In this document: in pieces, positions 24,101 to 34,780 of the stretch
Layout: each line of letters begins with the position of its first letter
How positions within the stretch are numbered: the first letter of the stretch is position 1
Assembly (NCBI RefSeq): GCF_021018805.1
Contig: NC_086283.1
Span: 57,179,775 to 57,243,774 of the forward strand
Direction of reading: 5' to 3'
Source of the DNA: Prinia subflava
Lineage: Eukaryota; Chordata; Aves; Passeriformes; Cisticolidae
DNA length: 64,000 nucleotides
Program-made: the position numbers and the translations under genes
Notes under the pieces: generated by a model
What the model saw: only the letters and a program-made list of their open reading frames with translations
Told to the model about the DNA's origin: nothing
Databases searched by the model: none

Positions 24101-25028
24101 TTTTGATCAAATGGTTTTAGGCAGATCCTCACCTGGCATGAATCCACATTACCTCATAGCATGTCTACTGATTAAAACTAGCTGAGAGCTCCACATTTTT
24201 TGTTCTGTTTCTTTGGGACAAACCCTGTAATGGCACCTGAGCTTCATTTTCAGAAATCGCTTCTGACCACTACCCTTCCCACAGGAACAGGGACAAATTT
24301 TGCAGAGAAATAATGGGCACTAGGCCAGACAATCCTGTCTTTCAGCATTTGTTCCCATATGAGGACAAATGATACTCTGTGCTTCTTTGCATATAGATTA
24401 CCAGCCAGGGTGCTAGTGGAGTGGAGCAGCACAAAACTCCTGGGATGGTGCTACAAATGCTTCTTTGACTACTCTTGGAGATTAAAATTAGCAGAATCTG
24501 GCTCTAGATTTTATCCAAATATTACTTTCCTCCTTAGCCTGAGTTTAGTTGCCAGAAGAGGATGAAGCCCCAAGAGGACTGTCCTTCAGTTCCCTTCCTT
24601 TCTTTCCCCCTGTCTGTTTGCATGTACCCCAGATTCTGATCAGATCCTTCCAGAAGTGCAGCAGCTGTTTTCCTTTTGAGAAAATACTTGCAAATGCATT
24701 TTGTTTCTGGCAGCCTGTCTGTCTCTGAATCCGGTTTCTGGATTCATTCCAAAAAGTTATTCTGGCAAAAAATTTACAGCATCTCCATGGCTGGGATCTG
24801 GGAGTTTTGCTGCGCTCCTCCTGCTTTCAAATGTTTTTGCCCAGAGTCCCAGAAGTGAGTAGTTTATAGGATTAATAGGAACAGGAAAGGTTCCTTAGTA
24901 GCCCTGTGTGAGGATGCTGGGCATCCTAAGGGATCCCTGCCATTTCTCTCCCAGTCCACATGAGCTGCTGTGTTCACAGGTCACCACTCCTCCTGTGCTC
25001 GCAACCTTTTCCCATCTCTTTCCTTCAG
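21102..25028 (+). other. NRG1: NRG1 intron before the last coding exon
   Basis: This 3.9-kb intron ends in ctttccttcag. I searched it for the mammalian b-tail exon (starting HNLIAELRRNK) and did not find a convincing match. It holds no recognised mobile element. The open frame continuing upstream from the last exon to 24970 is chance. Confidence 0.8.
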
Positions 25029-25680
25029 GTATGTCTCAGCTATGACCACACCAGCTCGCATGTCACCCGTTGATTTTCACACTCCGACTTCTCCCAAGTC
25101 CCGCCCCTCCACAATGTCACCACCAGCTTCCAGCTTGACCGTCTCCATCCCTTCCGTGGCGGTGAGTCCCTTCATAGAAGAGGAGCGACCGCTGCTCCTG
25201 GTGACTCCCCTGCAGCTGCACGAGAAGTATGACCACCACCTTCAGCAATTCAACTCCTTTCACCACAACGCCACCCATGAGAGCAACAGCCTGCCACCAA
25301 GCCCTCTGCGGATTGTGGAGGACGAGGAGTACGAGACCACACAGGAGTACGAACCAGCACAGGAGCCTCCAAAGAAACTCACCAACAGCCGGAGGGTCAA
25401 AAGAACAAAGCCCAACGGCCACATTTCCAGCAGGGTGGAAGTGGACTCTGACACAAGCTCCGAGAGCAGCAGCTCTGAGACCGAAACCGAAGACGAGAGA
25501 ATAGGCGAGGATACACCGTTTCTGAGCATACCGAACCCCGGGGCAACCAGTCTGGAGCCAGCCGCCGCCTTCCGGCTGGCTGAAACCAGGACTAACCCGG
25601 CAAACCGCTTCTCCACCCCAGAGGAGTTACAAGCAAGGTTGTCCAGTGTGATAGCTAACCAAGACCCTATTGCTGTATAA
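25029..25680 (+). CDS. NRG1: NRG1 cytoplasmic tail, final exon (a-type tail) with stop
   Basis: This 652-bp exon starts with G, completing Arg, then YVSAMTTPARMSPVDFHTP, and runs 216 residues to TAA at 25678-25680. Visible segments in order are: a Ser/Pro-rich region (SPKSRPSTMSPP); EEERPLLLVTP; a His-rich stretch; SPLRIVEDEEYETTQEYEPA; a basic patch (NSRRVKRTKPNGHIS); an acidic-Ser run at 25438-25500; and the C-terminal RFSTPEELQARLSSVIANQD-PIAV. This is the long a-tail, used for trafficking, for back-signalling after gamma-secretase release, and reported to bind LIM kinase 1. Residues change mostly in the Ser/Pro and acidic-Ser regions, while the EEYETTQEYEPAQEP and C-terminal blocks are kept. 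The open frame extends upstream of the splice site, but the conserved sequence begins exactly at the AG. Confidence 0.98.
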
Positions 25681-26160
25681 AACATAAAACACATAGATTC
25701 ACATGTAAAACTTTATTTTATATAATGAAGTATTCCACCTTTAAATTAAACAATTTATTTTATTTTAGCAATTCCGCTGATAGAAAACAGGAGAGGAAAA
25801 GAAACTTTTATAAATTAAATATACTATGTACAAATGTGTTATGTGCCATATGTAGCAATTTTTTACAGTATTTCAAAAATGGGGAAAGATATCAATGGTG
25901 CCTTTATGTTATGTTAATTTGAGAGCAAGTTTTGTACAGTTACAATGATGGCTGTCCCATAGTATTTTGCGAAACCTTTTAGCCCTCAGTTGTCCTAGCT
26001 TTTTTGTGCACTGCATTTTAATGAACTGGATGTATGATTTGCAAGAATTGCAGAAGTCCCTCTGGTCGCTTGCTGTAGAGTCTCCAAATCAGAAAGCCCT
26101 GTAATGGCACCCCCATCCTACTCCACCAGGAAAACACACATATACACACAGAGTCAGAAA

Positions 26161-26211
26161 GAAAAAAAAAAATTAAAAAAAAAAAAAAGATAAAAATGTA
26201 AAAAAAAAAAA
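26161..26211 (+). repeat. A-rich low-complexity tract in the 3'UTR
   Basis: Three runs of 9 to 13 A are separated by one or a few other bases. It is a simple-sequence tract without a retroelement body. Confidence 0.85.
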
Positions 26212-26572
26212 TTCTTATATGAGAACTTTTATTTGCTTTCGTGTATGAGATGAGTTTTGTCTGCTCTCTGCCAGCCAAAAGGTTTGCTTCTTTGAGCACT
26301 GGGATAATAGTAGATCCAACAGCATGCTACTATTAATTACAGCAGGATAACAAAAAACGTACAAACAAAAAAAAAGCCAATCTGCATTAAATAATATTAC
26401 TTATAGAAAGAAAGTAATACTGTGATTTTAAACCAAATATATTATTAATCAGAGGTCAGCTTGTAATCACTAGGAGCTGCCATTTCATTATTTTCCAGAT
26501 ATTAATTGTTCTAGTTATCCCTTAGGAAATGGGTTTAAGTTAGCTGAGGCTTTGAACCCAATACTCTATTTA

Positions 26573-26633
26573 AACAAAAAAAGAAAAAAAAAAGGAGAAA
26601 ACAAAAAAAAAAAGAAGAAAAAAAAGAAAACAT
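26573..26633 (+). repeat. A-rich low-complexity tract in the 3'UTR
   Basis: About 60 bases of A runs are broken by single or paired G, with a few C and T (AAAGAAAAAAAAAAGGAG type). The short open frame over it translates to poly-Lys and is not a gene. Confidence 0.85.
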
Positions 26634-26719
26634 TTATATTATTTTATGTTAATGGGGCAAATATAATAGATATCTGTAATCAAGCAAGGAAGAGATCTAG
26701 CTGGAAAACACATGCCACT

Positions 26720-26725
26720 AATAAA
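26720..26725 (+). terminator. NRG1: Candidate NRG1 proximal poly(A) signal
   Basis: This is the first canonical AATAAA after the stop codon. A T-rich stretch (ttttcacctctatttcttaatgtt, 26737-26760) lies just beyond, where a cleavage site would fall. Use would give a 3'UTR of about 1.07 kb. Confidence 0.5.
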
Positions 26726-27763
26726 AGTGCAATCAGTTTTCACCTCTATTTCTTAATGTTGATTTCTAATACATGATTTATTCTTTTGTTTCTTCTTAAT
26801 GTTCTTCCCCTTTTTCTCTTCCTCAGAAGGAACCCTGACAAGCTTCTACCAATACCTTGTTAGAGATGCTGTTGGAATAAGGCTTACTCTTGGACATAGA
26901 AAGGCCTTTCAGGCAAGAACTTGATTTGCTGAATGGTTAAAAAGTGTAGGCACATAGGAAGGACAAAGCAGATGTATGGACTTTATTTCCACTCACCTTT
27001 ATCGACTCCTTTTCTTGGGCTGAGAGAGGCAAGGCTGATGCAGAGCCCATTTATGAAGGCAAGCACACCGTGTGGGTTACAGCCCTAGTAACCCATGTGT
27101 GATTATTTGATACCAGTGTTTATATGGCCAGTGACAGTCTTGAAGTCAGTGACTAGTAATGAACAAGGATGCTGTCAGTGCTGGAGCAGATGCATCCATG
27201 CAGACAGAAGCAAATGGCCTCTTTTGCACTGAATTCCTATCAATTTAGTCAGGGTCACTCTGCCTCTTCTATACTTCTGATTTTTTGTTGTGTGTTCAGT
27301 TGGCACAGCATTGACTCAGGATTGATGTGGAAAACAAACGTTTTTCCTAGACTCTGGGGATTCTGAAAATGAGAACATATGTTTTGCAGGTATTACTGAG
27401 CTCTAAATAAGAGCCCTGTCAAGAGAAAAAGAATTTCAGCCAAACTACACTCATCCTTTGGGCCACATTCTGGTCCTAGTTAAATAAAGAGAAATACATC
27501 AAGAAAAAATTGTGAGATGCAAGCCTGAGGAACAAAAGTCCCAACTCAGTAAATTGTTCAAGCATATGCTTATGCTAATCCCAGCAAAAGTTACCTTCAG
27601 CATGTGCTAGACTCTCATTGGCATATCCAGCACATGCAAAACGTTATGCATGTGCCTAAAAGCTTTGCTGAACAAGGTGTCCTATTGATTTGAGACCTGG
27701 AACCAAAGTACAGCAAAAGAAGCTCTTTGCCAGGGTGACAAAAATCAGTGATTCCTCACTGTT

Positions 27764-27791
27764 TAAGTAACCATTAAGTAACCATTAGTAA
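27764..27791 (+). repeat. 11-bp tandem repeat (2.5 copies)
   Basis: TAAGTAACCAT is repeated twice perfectly and then partly (TAGTAAG). Confidence 0.85.
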
Positions 27792-29875
27792 GAACACAGG
27801 TGAGTCTACCTGACTTCTGCTGAACACCAATTCAGCAGAAAAAGAACAAAAAGAAAAAGAAACTTAGTATAGGAAACAAAGTTGTCCACTAGGATGTTAG
27901 TGGTAGAACTAAAAGGCTAGGAAACTAGCACAGCTTTGGGCTATGTGGTGGCTGAAATGGCACTGCTTATTTGAGAAATCTATGGGAGATGGCAAAATAC
28001 ATACTGTCTGGACTTAAGTCCCCTTTGCCTTTTTTCCCTGGCTGGCATGTACTTGAACACGCTTTGCCTTTGCAGACTGAAACAAAAGCTCTACAAATTC
28101 TAGATACCATACTCTCATTTTCATCCCTTTAGTCATGCCTATTTTTCTGCAATCCCAGGCAGCAGAATATCCACCTCTCCAGTAACTCTGAAACTCAGTA
28201 GTACAGGGGGCCAGGTGGGATTTCCTAATGAAGACCATGAGTTTCCAAAGGATTTGCACTGTTGAGTTTCAGTGGACACTTGAATATCTGTCCTTTCAGG
28301 AAGGCCTCTGACACTGCAAAGACCTTGCAGGACAGATGAGACAAAAAAAGGATGGCAGAGAAACAAGACATTTGCCCCAAAATCACTCATTTTAGTGGCA
28401 GAATAGAGATTATAACACAGGTCTTTTGTAAACTTTTCCAGTATATATCAACCACAAGGCCAGCTCTTGTTGAAGTATCTGTAATAGCCCAGACAGATTA
28501 ATTGGGATGGAAAGGGAACATGCTGTGATGTTGAGTAGATTATTTGACTACTACCACTGTTATTGTGGAGGGACAGTACAAAATGAAGGAGCAAATCAAT
28601 ATTTGGGAGCTGTACATGTGAGATTTATTTGGTATAGGTCTAGGGAAAAATGTCACACCTCTTCTGTTGCAGTGCCTCAAAGTCAAATTGCTGTGCAGTT
28701 CCTGCTCTTTCTCCCCCTCAGAACATACACAGTGTGTTATAGGGCAAGCATGAACTTAGGCTGGAGACTTCACATGGACCTAAGAACAAGAAAATACAAT
28801 TGGGGATATGGCTGCCTAAGCCCTTAGATCTTTGTGAAGAACCCAGCCTTATGGCACAATTCATGCAGCAGTGAATTTGGGAATTGCCCTGGCTTGGCAG
28901 GCACAGAAGCAGGAGGAGGACTGGAGACCCTCACCTCTCAAATTGTGTTTGTCACACCGTGAGGGTGCTTCACATCAGTCAGGTCCACACCCAGAAGTCA
29001 GTGAGTCTACCTGGCCACAGGTGCTGCTGGCAGGCTGCAGCCAGTTCCTGCTGGCCAAGGGGCTGGAGGCTGCAGCAGCATGGAGCAGAGCCAGCAAGTG
29101 CCTATGGAAAAGGCCAGCTCCCCTGTTGGGGATATTTGCTTCATTACCCAGACCTTCGAGCTAGGCAGTCCCAACACCCTTGAGCCATCACTCTGTGATG
29201 CTTGCCAGTTCTTTGGCTGAAAGTCATGGCAAGAAGAAACATACTTTGAAGAGGGGGGGAAATATTCCAGTGGTGGCAGAGTTAAGATTGTCCTGGTTTA
29301 TTTCCATTTAGTTGGAGCCATGAGTTTTTCCTGTGTATCTGTTTATATGCAGGATGTATTCCAAGATAAAAGGCTTCTTTCAAGAGCATATAGCTAGATT
29401 ATGTTGTGCACAACCTGGTACAGCCTGCCTATTTAAGGGGTGTAAATCATTACAGCTCTGTAGAGGTTCTCATGTAACAGAGAAAAGGCTACTCCCTCCT
29501 TTTTGCCCAGTTATTCCCTTCATTTCTTGAGCCACCCCAACATACCCAGGTTTGAGAGATCAATCACTGCCTTTATCAGGGAAACAGGAAAGCTCTTTCT
29601 TTCCAGTACTCAAAAACAACAATGCTGCATCTCCCTGCTTCTCGCACACACATTGCTAGCAGTTTCCTGAGCATCCAGGATAGCAAACTGGTGTCTCCTC
29701 CAAGGACACACCTGGCAGCCTGTTGAGCACTTCTTGGCCCCTGCAGTGTGGCAACTTACCATCACCTGGGACTTATTTCTAGTAAAAATCAAAAATACAC
29801 CTACAAAAAAATGCTGCAGAGAAAGGCAGACAAAGAACATGGCCAATTATCATCATTTGTAATTCTCTATTCTAT

Positions 29876-29979
29876 TGTAAATATGTCTTGTACATATGTG
29901 GATGTTTTCATTATTTACTGTCTTTATAGATATTGTGTTAAATGGGACACTCTTAGTTTATTGTGTAACACTGTAAATA
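29876..29979 (+). promoter_or_regulatory. Cluster of three Pumilio-response-like elements
   Basis: TGTAAATA at 29876-29883, TGTACATA at 29889-29896 and TGTAAATA at 29972-29979 all fit the Pumilio consensus UGUANAUA on the + strand, within 104 bases. Pumilio proteins repress or destabilise mRNAs through 3'UTR sites. The cluster lies on the NRG1 sense strand, 4.2 kb after the stop. The motifs are seen directly; the function is inferred. Confidence 0.45.
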
Positions 29980-30829
29980 ACATAACGTCCTTTATTATTT
30001 ATGCATAGGCATCTAACATGCAGAGAAAGTTATCCTCATATTATTTTAAGATATATGTCAAAAAGATGTTGCATTTTTCCTTTTGCTTTGAAAAAATTGT
30101 AATATATCCTCTTTTTCCCCTCTTTTCCTTTAAAAAATGAATGCTAATTTATTGTTCAGGAGAGAAAGGGGATGTAACTGAAAGGCAAACTGTTCAAAGA
30201 ACATGCTATGGAAGCCACAAGCTACTGATAAACTAAAGAATTTATTACCCCAAATACAGCAATAAGTAATTATTGATTTATTAAGGTTTTGTTATTCATT
30301 TTCAGTAAAAGAGGTGCTGGATTAAATTGTTTATGTGTGGTCCTGGCCCAGCTGCTCAGCAGACTGTGTCAGGTCACTAGCTACCATCTTTCTGTATCCA
30401 AACATTGTTGTAAAGGTCTTGTTCTGTTGTTGTGAGCCACTGTTCCTTAAGATTTCTGACTCATCCCTATGAGGGTCTCTGGCAGACACTCTTGCTCCTA
30501 CATGCATTTTTAGTTTCTTAAGTTAGAATTATTAGCTCTACCCTGACCATTACTACTTAAGATGGATGGGGTTTGGGGAGGGGGAGGAGTTGGGGGGCAG
30601 AAATGACACAGTCTTGGGACTGTGGGAGGCTGCTCTACAAAAATGTCACCTCACTGTTCAGCAACAGTCAATAAAGCAAAGCAGATACTGGGAACTCTTA
30701 GATGGCACCACCATGTCACTATATAAATTCATGATTTGTGCAGGTTGTAAGTGCAATGAGTGGTCTTCTTCTTTTTGTCTCGGGACAGAAATAGCATAAT
30801 GGGGAAGGGTTTGAAGGGCAACCCAGAAC

Positions 30830-30835
30830 AATAAA
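30830..30835 (+). terminator. Candidate distal poly(A) signal
   Basis: AATAAA is followed within 10-30 bases by a G/T-rich stretch (tgttgggagctggtgaggtc), the usual downstream element. Another AATAAA is at 30670-30675. It could end a long NRG1 transcript of about 5.2 kb 3'UTR. Confidence 0.4.
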
Positions 30836-31519
30836 TGTTGGGAGCTGGTGAGGTCTGGGGAGCACTGGGTAGGCTGAGTATCATTATTCTGAAAGAAAGG
30901 ATAGTGGCAAGAAGATATTAAAGATCTGTTGAAACATATTTATCTTGTAGAAGGTAAGAAAGGACTCAGTGTTCAGTACCTCTTCCAATAAAAGAAATTG
31001 AGTTATTAATCAAAACTAGTGGGCACTGTATCCCCAGAAAGATGTAGCTCTTTATATAAGGGGTAGGGAACCTGGAGAATTACTTGCTGCAAGGGATTGT
31101 GGATTGTAAAAGTTTCCATGGGTTCATGGTGGAGGCCAGATCTTAGGCATTAATCCAATGAGGATTACTAAATCCATGAAAAGCACATCAGATGTGGGAA
31201 ATAACTGAACTGAAAACATGTGGAGATTGTATAAATTGGAAATACTGTGTATACTAGTGCTGCTCTCACCCTTCTCCAACTATCTGCCACATTTGGACAG
31301 AAGGAGGGCAGATATCCTATCTGGCTGTGCTTACATGATATAAGTACGTAAAGTCATTTGCTGTTAATGAGCATAAACAAGAGGAGGAAAGTTAGGCATG
31401 AGCAGACGAGAGAGAAATGCAGTAAAGACATTTCAGATGTGTTTCACATCCATTTGTTCCCAAGGCTAGTGCTCCCAGGCCTTCCTATTGGTGCAGAATG
31501 AGAACTGAGAACTGATGGA

Positions 31520-31659
31520 GAAGTGGAAGGATAGAAGAATGGAAGGAGGGAGGGAGAGAGGGATGGAGGGGGGAAGGGAGGGAGGGAGGGACGAAGGGAA
31601 GGAGGGAAGGAGGGAGGAAGGGGAGGGAGGGAGTGGAGAAAGAAAGGAAGGAAGGAATG
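31520..31659 (+). repeat. Polypurine (GGGA/GGAA)n microsatellite
   Basis: About 140 bases are almost only A and G, mainly GGGAGGGA and GGAAGGAA units. Long plus- and minus-strand open frames over it (poly-Pro/Ser on the minus strand) are artefacts of the repeat. The G-runs could form quadruplex or triplex structures. Confidence 0.95.
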
Positions 31660-34079
31660 ACTGGCAAGGGTTTTCTGTCACCCTCCCTCTTACCTGGTTC
31701 TCAACACAGAGAGTAAAGACCTGGTAGTCCAGTCTGATCTCAGTTTCCCTCAGACAACTTCCCTGTCTTTCTATTTCATGTGGAGGGATGTTGTGGCTGG
31801 GAGGGTGGATGCTTAGGCTATTCACCTCACTGAATGTCTTAGCTGTGGAAGTGCCTTGTCACCTCACAGCCAGCCCAAGCTAGCACGTTATGGCACAGTG
31901 CTACAGTGGAGGAAAGGATGATACTTCCATTGCAGGCTCTTGAAATGAACTGCTTTGAGAAGACAGACCCCTCCTCAGGTGTATCCACTGTCCTTTCATG
32001 CATGGGATGGAGGCAGACCATTTCTGAAGCAATTACATACCATAAGAACCACTCAGAGTCAACAGGGCTAAGGACCTCATGACACATTAGATACAGACAA
32101 GGGGGCTTTAGGGAACATATCCTTCTGTGTTCCAAATGTCTGTCATTGCAAAATTTGTTTGTCAGTCCATGCTGTCTTTATCCTATTGGCTTTCTCTGCC
32201 AAGCTTCTGCCTCTGCACTTCTCCACAAGGTCTGGAAGCAGATGGCGTCAGGGAACACTACAAGAAAATCAAGCAAACTCTTCTCATTTCTGCAGCCCAC
32301 AGCTGGGTATGCTCTTAGCATGCCAACTCCACCCAGTTATGAGCACATGATTTGAAGAATGCATTCCCCAATTCTCTCTGTCTCAATTACAACTGATGGG
32401 AAGAAAGTTATCTCAAATGCCTTGAGATGTTGCAGTTAGTCGGTCGGTGATGATTAACCTGTGCAGAAGCAGAAGCAAAGCAACATGGACTGTGCATAGG
32501 TCATGAGCCTGACAACTCTTCTTTAGTGACAATGGACCCTTGATAATGGCACTTTCAGGGCTAAATCTCATTTTACCTTGAAAAAAAAATGGAGCCTTAG
32601 GGCCTTAGGGATTTCTGATCCCAGAGTGCCTTTTCTACCTGATGCTATGACCTTTTGCTAGAGTCATTTCAGAGTAGCTCTCAATAGAAAATTTCTACTG
32701 ATTGCAAAATTGTTTCAGATGTCTCCAGACTAAGGCTGGCAGGAAAAATGTCACAAAATCATTGATATGCTCCTGATGTCCCCATTTCCGCACATGAAGA
32801 CAAGGTTCAGACCTTGTTAAGAGACAATTCCACATCTTCCAGCAAGGAAGAGTTGGAACAAGATCAAGCCCATGCACACCTAGAAAGATTGTCATGTCAC
32901 TAGGGTTGGGCACAATATGGTGACTCCAGAGAGTATTTAGAGTGCTACACTTTCTAAGCATTCCACTGTCAAAACCTGAGACAAAGCCTTCAGCATGAAT
33001 GGAATTAATTTCCTTGAAAGCTAGACCTTACTCTCCAAGGTTTCAACTCCAGAAGGTATCCAAGCACCAACTTTAGTTGGAAACTGGACTTCTAACGTAA
33101 ATGGCAGCTGCTAAGTTTCCACTTAGGTTTTCCTCCCTTGGGGATAGCAGGAGTTCCCTGTACTGGATGTAATGCGTTAGGAACTGGAGAAGAACCCTGG
33201 CAGTAGTGCATAGAAAACACCTGAAATAAGGCCAGCTCATATGATGACAGCAGCAGAGGAGGTGTCAAGGGAGTCTTTGCAAGGTTATATCCACATCAGT
33301 TGGTAGGGAGTACAGCAATTGTTAACAACTGATTAAGTCATTACTCTGGTAATGGCCAATTTGGAGCCATGTTTCAGAAGCCAGATATTGTGTGGGAGGT
33401 ATTTTAACTTACCCGGCACATTACTGCATTAGTTGGATGTATTCTCTGTGTGTACACACACACATACAGTCTCTCAATTTTCTGTAATGATTTCCTGATG
33501 TTCAGTGCATGTTCAGTGACAGGAAAGGAAAAAATGTCATAACAAGGCCATTCAGCAGCTGCAAATCTGCCTGCATCCAAGAGAAAACATTTCTTCACCT
33601 CAGAGAGGAAAAAATTGAGGGTGATATTTGTCCTGTACGGGTGTGAAGATATGGAAAGGGAATGCCTCTTTCTTTCCTAGTTGGACAGGCTGGATCACAG
33701 ATTGCAGAGGAGCTTTCACAGGGCCACAGATGAGGAGGGATTGGCCATGTGGAAGATGAGGGAACTCTGGCTAGGGTAAAAGGTGGCCATGTGCCTCTCA
33801 TTTCATTGAAATAACCCTAGAACAATGTATTCAATCCCAAACAGAAAAGAAAAAAAAAAGGAGTCAAATGGTGAGTCTTGGGCCTTCTATATGTGGCAAA
33901 GAGAGACAATTTCAAAAGAGCAATTTTTGTCCCATATTCTGGTTCTCAGGATGTTCCCATCTTGTGCTCCCCTTTCTCACCCTAAAGCCCCCAAAGCTGA
34001 GGATGAGGTGAGTCTGATCCTCCACAGAAATGCACAGTAATCTGCTCAATGTACATGAGAAAACCTGTGCCTACAGCAG

Positions 34080-34780
34080 CATTCCTAGAAAAAGGAAACT
34101 ACTAGTGCTGTGAAACCAGTAATCCAAAAATAAAGGCCAATTAGGAAATATGGGCCACTTAGATGAGTGCCACAGTATAAATCCAGGAACCTGAAATTCA
34201 GCATCCTGTTTTAAAATCATTGCCTAATCAAAGCTCCAGAAAACAAAATAATGCCATCCTAGTGACACATGAATTTTAGTAATTGAAAATGCCCTGTAAT
34301 TCAGTCAATTTAGTTATCTGCACAGACCATCTTATCATACCCAGCTAAAACATGCAGTATTTATGTGATGGCTAATGATTATGAAATAAAGCTGAAAGTA
34401 ATAAAACTCCAAATAAGAACTGGCAGACTACAGGTATCTTGTGTCTGTTTTATAATCAACCTCTCTGTTGTCATGGTACTAAATCACACATTCTGGGTCA
34501 TATCAAAGGAATAGCAGAAAGGATGTAAGAATCTTACGCTGTAACCCTATTACTTTCATTTCCAAGTGCCAGCTTCCTTCAAATAGAACTTACATGGCTT
34601 TTACAAGCTCTGATTACAGAGGTAACAGACTTGAAGTTCAGGTAACATGAAGTCCAGATAACAGGATTATTATCACAGTGATTTTACACACAGCTCATTA
34701 TTTTGCTGTCCAATACAGTCTAGGGCTTATCTAATTATTTCTGTGCCTCTCATAATTAGTTAAAAATTGCCATTTTTAGG
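34080..34780. promoter_or_regulatory. Candidate conserved non-coding block (AT-rich, homeodomain-like sites)
   Basis: About 700 bases are AT-rich but not simple repeat, with many homeobox- and POU-like words (GGCTAATGATTATG, CTAATTATT, CATAATTAGTTAA near 34.72-34.77 kb). The composition resembles vertebrate developmental enhancers flanking genes such as NRG1. No alignment was possible, so this is a guess from composition. Confidence 0.2.

Larger units (their letters stand above)
1..26745 (+). other. NRG1: NRG1 gene, 3' portion (EGF C-terminus to 3'UTR)
   Basis: Eight coding segments on the + strand join in phase into the C-terminal part of neuregulin 1, an EGF-family ligand for ERBB3 and ERBB4. 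The segments are alternative EGF ends, the beta1 stalk micro-exon, the transmembrane exon and four tail exons. All have AG acceptors and GT donors. Upstream exons (heregulin, GGF or SMDF N-termini, Ig-like domain, first EGF exon) are not in the window. The end given is the first canonical poly(A) signal plus about 20 bases; a longer transcript reaching about 30.85 kb is possible. Recognition rests on motifs such as GICIALLVVGIMCVVAYCK, RETPDSYRDSPHSER and the terminal VIANQDPIAV, all hallmarks of NRG1 a-type tails. NRG2 and NRG3 tails differ, so the paralogue call is firm. Confidence 0.95.
25681..26745 (+). other. NRG1: NRG1 proximal 3'UTR
   Basis: AT-rich sequence follows the TAA directly. 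Roughly the first 400 bases (to about 26.1 kb) resemble, from memory, the conserved mammalian NRG1 3'UTR (for example AGTATTCCACCTT, TGTTATGTGCCATATGTAGC and GAGCAAGTTTTGTACAGTTAC). ATTAAA variants occur at 25745-25750 and 25814-25819, but the first canonical AATAAA is at 26720. Two A-rich tracts lie inside (26161-26211 and 26573-26633). Confidence 0.8.
26746..30850 (+). other. Possible extended NRG1 3'UTR or 3' flank
   Basis: No splice-consistent coding sequence is seen. Another AATAAA is at 27483-27488. The part from 26.8 to 29.6 kb looks like ordinary unique sequence, with a small 11-bp tandem repeat at 27764-27791 and a GC-richer patch at 28.87-29.18 kb. From about 29.84 to 30.31 kb the sequence becomes AT-rich and UTR-like, with TGTAAATA-type motifs and ATTTA. 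AATAAA signals at 30670 and 30830 follow. Whether this is transcribed with NRG1 cannot be settled from sequence alone. Confidence 0.4.

Noticed and set aside
24970..25028. In-frame extension of the last NRG1 coding exon upstream to a Met at 24970
   Set aside because: The conserved protein sequence starts exactly after the CTTCAG acceptor at 25028. The upstream residues are not NRG1-like and splice phase demands the AG junction.
21102..25028. Mammalian-type b-tail exon of NRG1 (HNLIAELRRNK...)
   Set aside because: I searched by eye after tail exon 3 and before the last exon and found no convincing match. Absence is not proven.
25260..25694. 144-codon antisense ORF over the last NRG1 exon
   Set aside because: It is a shadow of a GC-rich coding exon, with low-complexity Ser/Leu content and no independent support.
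31466..31825. 119-codon Pro/Ser-rich minus-strand ORF
   Set aside because: It is translation of the GGGA-type polypurine microsatellite.
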